A stretch of DNA of 64,000 nucleotides from Saprospiraceae bacterium. GTDB taxonomy: Bacteria > Bacteroidota > Bacteroidia > Chitinophagales > Saprospiraceae. Below, one piece after another: positions 60,516-64,000 of this stretch. The stretch is from positions 27,200 to 91,199 of the forward strand of contig JAEUUU010000088.1 in the NCBI GenBank assembly GCA_016787345.1. The letters are read 5' to 3'. Position numbers and translations under genes: made by a program. Below the pieces are notes generated by a model. The model saw only the letters and a program-made list of their open reading frames with translations, made no database searches and was not told where the DNA came from. The first letter of the stretch is position 1; the number at the start of each line of letters is the position of its first letter.

Positions 60516-63386
60516 ATGAAAAATTTTCGTCTGATAACCCTGCTGCTGGCCGCCCTCGTACTGGCCGGCGGCTGTGTCACTACCAAGAAAAAAGGCCAGG
60601 AAGTCGGCCGTTTTAAAAAAGGGTATCACAACCTAACTTCCAAGTTCAACTACTGGTTCAATGCCGACGAGCTGCTGCGCCTGACGATGGACAAACAGTC
60701 GCTCCAGTACAAGGACAATTACAACCAGATACTCGAACTGTACCCCTACGCCGCGGCCGATCCGCAACCTGCGCGCGGCGACTACGATAACGTCATTCTC
60801 AAATCGTCCAAAGCCATCGCCCTGCACCGGCCGTCCGACTGGACCGACGATTGCTACACCATGATCGGGCAGGGGCAGTTCCTGAAACGCGATTTCGAAA
60901 CCGCCGAGGCGACGTTCAAATATATCAGGGAAGAACTTGATCCGCACAAGACGAAACCGAAGGTGAAAAAGGGCTCGAAGAAGAAAAAAGAGAGCGTCAA
61001 GAAGAAAAAGAAGAGCAAGAAGAAGGCTGCCAAAAAGAAGAAAAAGAACTCCAAGAAGAAAAAGTCTTCCAAAAAGAAATCTTCTTCCTCCAAGAGCAAA
61101 ACCGCCGATAAATCCAAAACTACCGACACCAAAACCAAACCGGCCGCCGACGCCAAAAAAGACGACAAGAAAAAAGAAAAGCCGGCTACGCCCCCGGTTA
61201 CGGGTATCAACCCCTATAAAAAAGGCTGGAAGCGCACCTCCGCTTATCCTTTGGCCATGATATGGTATGGTCGCACCCTTATCGAGCGCGAGAAATACGA
61301 CGAAGCCGAGTTTTTGTACCGCGATCTGTACGAAGACCCCTGGTTCCCGCAGTCGTTGAAAGACGATTTGGCTACCGCGGAGGCCTATCTTTGGATCAAG
61401 CAAAAAAAATACGACCGCGCCATCGAACCGCTGGCGCGCGCCATCGAACTCACCCGCCGGAAAAAAGACCGGGCGCGTATGGCATTTATCCTGGCCCAGA
61501 TATACGAGCGCGCCGGCCGCCACGAAGAATCCTACGCCGCCTATGAAACCGTGCTGCGCAGCCGCCCGGCTTACGATATGGAATTCAATGCCCGCCTTTC
61601 GCAACTGAAAGCCGGCTGGGCCAATGGCAAAACCACGGGCGCCGAAGCGACCAAATCCCTCGAACGTATGGCGCGCGAGGAGAAAAACAAGGAATACCGC
61701 GATCAGGTCTATTTCGTTATGGCCGAAATTGCGCTGAAAGAAGAGCGTAAAAAAGATGCCATCACTTACCTCCGCCAGTCGCTGGCCGCCAATGTGAACA
61801 ACACACCCCAGCGCGGCGAATCCTACCTGCTGCTCGGCGATCTTTATTTCGAAGCGGAAGACTTCGTTCAGGCGAAAAACTATTACGACAGCACCCTGAC
61901 CGTCATGCAAGCTACCGATACCCGGTATGGCCGCGTGACCACGTATTCCAAAAACCTGACCGACATCGCCCGGCTGATCACTACCATTGCCGAAAACGAC
62001 AGCATCGTCCGTATTTATAATATGGATGAAACCTCGCGCAAGGAACTGGCCAAATCCATCAAAAAACAACGCGAAGCCGAAGCGCAGGCCGAAGCCGCCG
62101 CACAAGCCGCCAAAACCCAGAATTCGAGCAAGGCGCCTACCCCGCAAGCCGGGGCCAAACCCTCCAATTTCTACTTTTACAACGATGCTTTTTTGAAAAA
62201 AGGCAAAAAAGACTTCAACAAACTCTGGGGCGCCCGCAAACTCGAAGACAACTGGCGCCGCAGCAACCGCGTGGTCACCAGCGACGGCGACGATGCCGCG
62301 GCCAAAGACAGCACACAGGCCAATGCCGTGAGCGATGCCGACCTAAACAGCATCTTCCAGGGTATTCCCAAAAACGAAGCTGAACTGGCGGTTATCCACC
62401 TGGCTACTTACGAGGCCATGTTCAAACTGGGTACTCTCTTCCGCGACAAACTCGAAAACTACCGCCGCAGCGCCATTACCCTCGAAGACCTGCAGGCCCG
62501 ATACCCGGACACCGCCAAACACGAACAGGAAGTGTGGTACTATTGCTACCTCGACTTCAACGACCTAAATAACCCGCAAAAAGCCCAGTATTATCTCGAC
62601 AAACTGTCGGGCAAATATCCCAACAGCCCCTACACCCGGGCGCTGACCGATCCCAATTTCCTCAATGCCAGCAGGGCCCGCGAACGGGAAATGACCGAGT
62701 ACTACGAACAAACCTATGCCCAGTTCCAGACCGGACAGTACCAAACCGCTTACGAACGCTGTCTGGAAGCGCCCAAAAAGTACGGGTCAACGAATCCGCT
62801 TATGCCCAAATTCGCCTTGCTCAGCGCCCTTTGCGTAGGCAACCTGCAGGGCAACGAAGCTTATTGCAAGGCGCTCAGCGAAGTGATCGGCCGGTATCCC
62901 GAAAGCGCCGAAGCAACGCGCGCCAAGGAGATCGCCCGTCTGCTTTCCTGCAAGGGTTTTGAAACGGACGACAAGAAAAAGAACGATCAGAAAGGCCCGA
63001 TGGACGACGCCTTCACGCGCGAAGACGACAAACTGCACTACTTTATCGTGTCCCTCAGCGGTTCCGATATCAAACTGGACGACGTAAAAGCCTCGATTGC
63101 AGACTACAACCGGGAATTCCACAAAACCGAGCAATTGCGCATCTCGAATATCTTCCTGGGCACCGATACCAATACGCCCATCGTCGTTATTCGGAAATTC
63201 GACAATAAGGAACAGGCCATGCGCTATCTCAACGAGGTAAAAGACAAAAAAGACTTCCTCGGGGAAGGCAAAAAGACCTACAACAAGGAACTCTTCGTCA
63301 TTACCCAGGAAAACTACCGCCGCGTACTCAAAAACAAAACCCTCGACGGTTACCGGGAGTTTTTCCAGGATAATTATTTGAAGTAA
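60516..63386 (+). CDS. PorW/SprE-like T9SS lipoprotein with Lys-rich insert
   Basis: 956 residues from ATG 60516. Lipoprotein signal TLLLAALVLAGGC (Cys20), then YHNLTSKFNYWFNADELLRL, reminiscent of the PorW/SprE N-terminus, and TPR repeats (~105-135, 250-520). Residues ~145-227 are an extremely basic low-complexity tract with over 40 Lys in runs such as KKKKKSKKKAAKKKKKNSKK. After a second low-complexity linker (~530-560) come more TPR units and a C-terminal SPOR-like domain (LHYFIVSLSGSDIKLDDVKA). SprE/PorW are needed for gliding and T9SS secretion in Flavobacterium and Porphyromonas. An in-frame TTG at 60471 would add 15 residues. Confidence 0.8.
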   Translation: MKNFRLITLLLAALVLAGGCVTTKKKGQEVGRFKKGYHNLTSKFNYWFNADELLRLTMDKQSLQYKDNYNQILELYPYAAADPQPARGDYDNVILKSSKAIALHRPSDWTDDCYTMIGQGQFLKRDFETAEATFKYIREELDPHKTKPKVKKGSKKKKESVKKKKKSKKKAAKKKKKNSKKKKSSKKKSSSSKSKTADKSKTTDTKTKPAADAKKDDKKKEKPATPPVTGINPYKKGWKRTSAYPLAMIWYGRTLIEREKYDEAEFLYRDLYEDPWFPQSLKDDLATAEAYLWIKQKKYDRAIEPLARAIELTRRKKDRARMAFILAQIYERAGRHEESYAAYETVLRSRPAYDMEFNARLSQLKAGWANGKTTGAEATKSLERMAREEKNKEYRDQVYFVMAEIALKEERKKDAITYLRQSLAANVNNTPQRGESYLLLGDLYFEAEDFVQAKNYYDSTLTVMQATDTRYGRVTTYSKNLTDIARLITTIAENDSIVRIYNMDETSRKELAKSIKKQREAEAQAEAAAQAAKTQNSSKAPTPQAGAKPSNFYFYNDAFLKKGKKDFNKLWGARKLEDNWRRSNRVVTSDGDDAAAKDSTQANAVSDADLNSIFQGIPKNEAELAVIHLATYEAMFKLGTLFRDKLENYRRSAITLEDLQARYPDTAKHEQEVWYYCYLDFNDLNNPQKAQYYLDKLSGKYPNSPYTRALTDPNFLNASRAREREMTEYYEQTYAQFQTGQYQTAYERCLEAPKKYGSTNPLMPKFALLSALCVGNLQGNEAYCKALSEVIGRYPESAEATRAKEIARLLSCKGFETDDKKKNDQKGPMDDAFTREDDKLHYFIVSLSGSDIKLDDVKASIADYNREFHKTEQLRISNIFLGTDTNTPIVVIRKFDNKEQAMRYLNEVKDKKDFLGEGKKTYNKELFVITQENYRRVLKNKTLDGYREFFQDNYLK

Positions 63387-63440
63387 AGGGTTGATAACCT
63401 TACTGGGTTGATAAGGTTGATGGGGTTTATTAGGTTTATG
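63387..63440. repeat. GGGTTGATAAGG-like repeats directly after the PorW-like gene
   Basis: Starts immediately after the stop codon with AGGGTTGATAACC, then GGGTTGATAAGG, TTGATGGGGTTTATTAGG and TTTATG. It is the same sequence family and polarity as the arrays after mutL (37829) and the cyclophilin gene (43105). No complete inverted arm here. Confidence 0.88.
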
Positions 63441-63460
63441 TACCGTATAATTGATTGCGA

Positions 63461-63874
63461 ATGAATTACTGGCTAGTCAAATCCGAACCTGACGTATACA
63501 GTTACGACCAGTTGGTTGCCGAAAAATGCGGCCGCTGGGACGGGGTGCGCAACTACCAGGCGCGTAACAACCTGCGGGCCATGAAGGCGGGCGACCTGTG
63601 TTTGTTTTACCATTCCAATATCGGACTGGCTGTCGTAGGCATCGCCAGGGTGTTGCGCGAACATTACCCCGACCCGACGGCGGAGCAGGGCGACTGGTCG
63701 GCTGTCGATCTTGAACCGGTGAAGCCCTTTGTGCGGCCGGTAACGCTGGCGGAAATCAAGGGGCACCCGGCGTTGCAGAACTTCGGATTGGTCCGAAACG
63801 CCCGTTTGTCGGTAATGCCGGCCAGTTTCGCCGAATTTTCCGTCATACTTGCCCTCGGTCAGACGCAACTTTGA
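63461..63874 (+). CDS. EVE-domain protein
   Basis: 137 residues from ATG 63461. Typical EVE start NYWLVKSEPDVYSYDQLV, the aromatic cage region RWDGVRNYQARNNLRAMKAG and FYHSNIGLAVVGIARV. EVE/PUA-like domains recognise modified bases in RNA or DNA; human THYN1 binds modified cytosines. A TTG at 63455 would add two residues. It follows the PorW-like gene by 74 bp and precedes a further short gene by 9 bp. Confidence 0.93.
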   Translation: MNYWLVKSEPDVYSYDQLVAEKCGRWDGVRNYQARNNLRAMKAGDLCLFYHSNIGLAVVGIARVLREHYPDPTAEQGDWSAVDLEPVKPFVRPVTLAEIKGHPALQNFGLVRNARLSVMPASFAEFSVILALGQTQL

Positions 63875-63883
63875 CCCCGAATT

Positions 63884-64000
63884 ATGTTTGTCTACTCCAA
63901 TTTCAACGGCCCTCGTATGCGTATGGGCCCCGGCGGCGGGATCGGTTGCCTGATCTTCGGCGTGCTGGGCCTTGTTCTGGCCTATTATATTTTGAAAGGA
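63884..64000 (+). CDS. Small membrane protein, cut by the window edge
   Basis: Open from ATG 63884 to the end of the window (39 codons). The visible product starts MFVYSNFNGPRMRMGPGGG and continues into a hydrophobic helix (CLIFGVLGLVLAYYIL). The 9-bp distance to the EVE gene suggests cotranscription. Family not recognised. Confidence 0.6.
   Translation, partial: MFVYSNFNGPRMRMGPGGGIGCLIFGVLGLVLAYYILKG

Overview
The window (about 53-55% GC, dense genes, no rRNA or tRNA seen) is chromosomal DNA of a Bacteroidota member, most likely a Saprospiria/Lewinella-Haliscomenobacter-like bacterium. The evidence is several secreted proteins with type IX secretion (T9SS) C-terminal sorting domains, SprB/HYR/choice-of-anchor-V modules, a PorW/SprE-like T9SS lipoprotein, a DUF3276 protein, WG-repeat proteins and a TonB-dependent receptor. 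Promoters also fit the Bacteroidota pattern TTG-N19/20-TAnnTTTG. The taxonomic placement is inferred from these families only.

Layout. 1-3.5 kb: end of a membrane-fusion protein and its RND efflux pump. 3.6-8.0 kb: an AraC regulator with a membrane sensor half, followed by three secreted proteins in AT-richer DNA. 8.1-10.3 kb: a polysaccharide flippase and a YedK/SRAP protein. 10.25-10.93 kb: a non-coding region with a cluster of DnaA-box-like sites, a candidate oriC. 10.9-12.9 kb: heme A synthase and an alpha/beta hydrolase. 13.0-21.3 kb (minus strand): sialidase-like T9SS cargo, threonine synthase, an OmpA/PD40 protein, and a thiolase plus FadN-type beta-oxidation pair. Two parS-like palindromes lie in and beside thrC. 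21.6-32.1 kb: a 1433-residue repeat adhesin, an S4 pseudouridine synthase with a repetitive tail, a beta-barrel protein, nadB, a glycosyltransferase and a lipoprotein. 32.1-35.7 kb: a repeat-rich spacer, a GH92 mannosidase, and a 40-residue membrane protein with its own promoter and terminator. 36-40.6 kb: mutL, two adjacent rhomboid proteases and an EEP-family hydrolase. 40.6-52.2 kb (minus strand): MoxR/DUF4350, a PKD-cyclophilin lipoprotein, a TPR-like protein carrying an in-frame palindromic insertion, a eukaryote-like citrate synthase, an arsenic module (TonB receptor, ArsC, Acr3) and a DUF3276 protein. 52.3-64 kb: an amidohydrolase, a bleomycin-hydrolase-like protease, gcvT, two WG-repeat proteins, an M23 peptidase, the PorW/SprE-like lipoprotein, an EVE protein and a truncated small membrane protein.

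The most unusual signals are non-coding. (a) Six genes are followed, 0-5 nt after the stop codon, by a short direct and/or inverted repeat whose sequence differs between most loci but whose architecture recurs. (b) A 144-bp element with perfect 42-bp inverted arms and the same direct-then-inverted design sits in frame inside the signal-peptide region of a TPR-like gene, resembling in concept the Rickettsia palindromic elements. (c) A DnaA-box cluster and two parS-like sites lie within 5 kb of each other, suggesting that the window contains the chromosome origin region.
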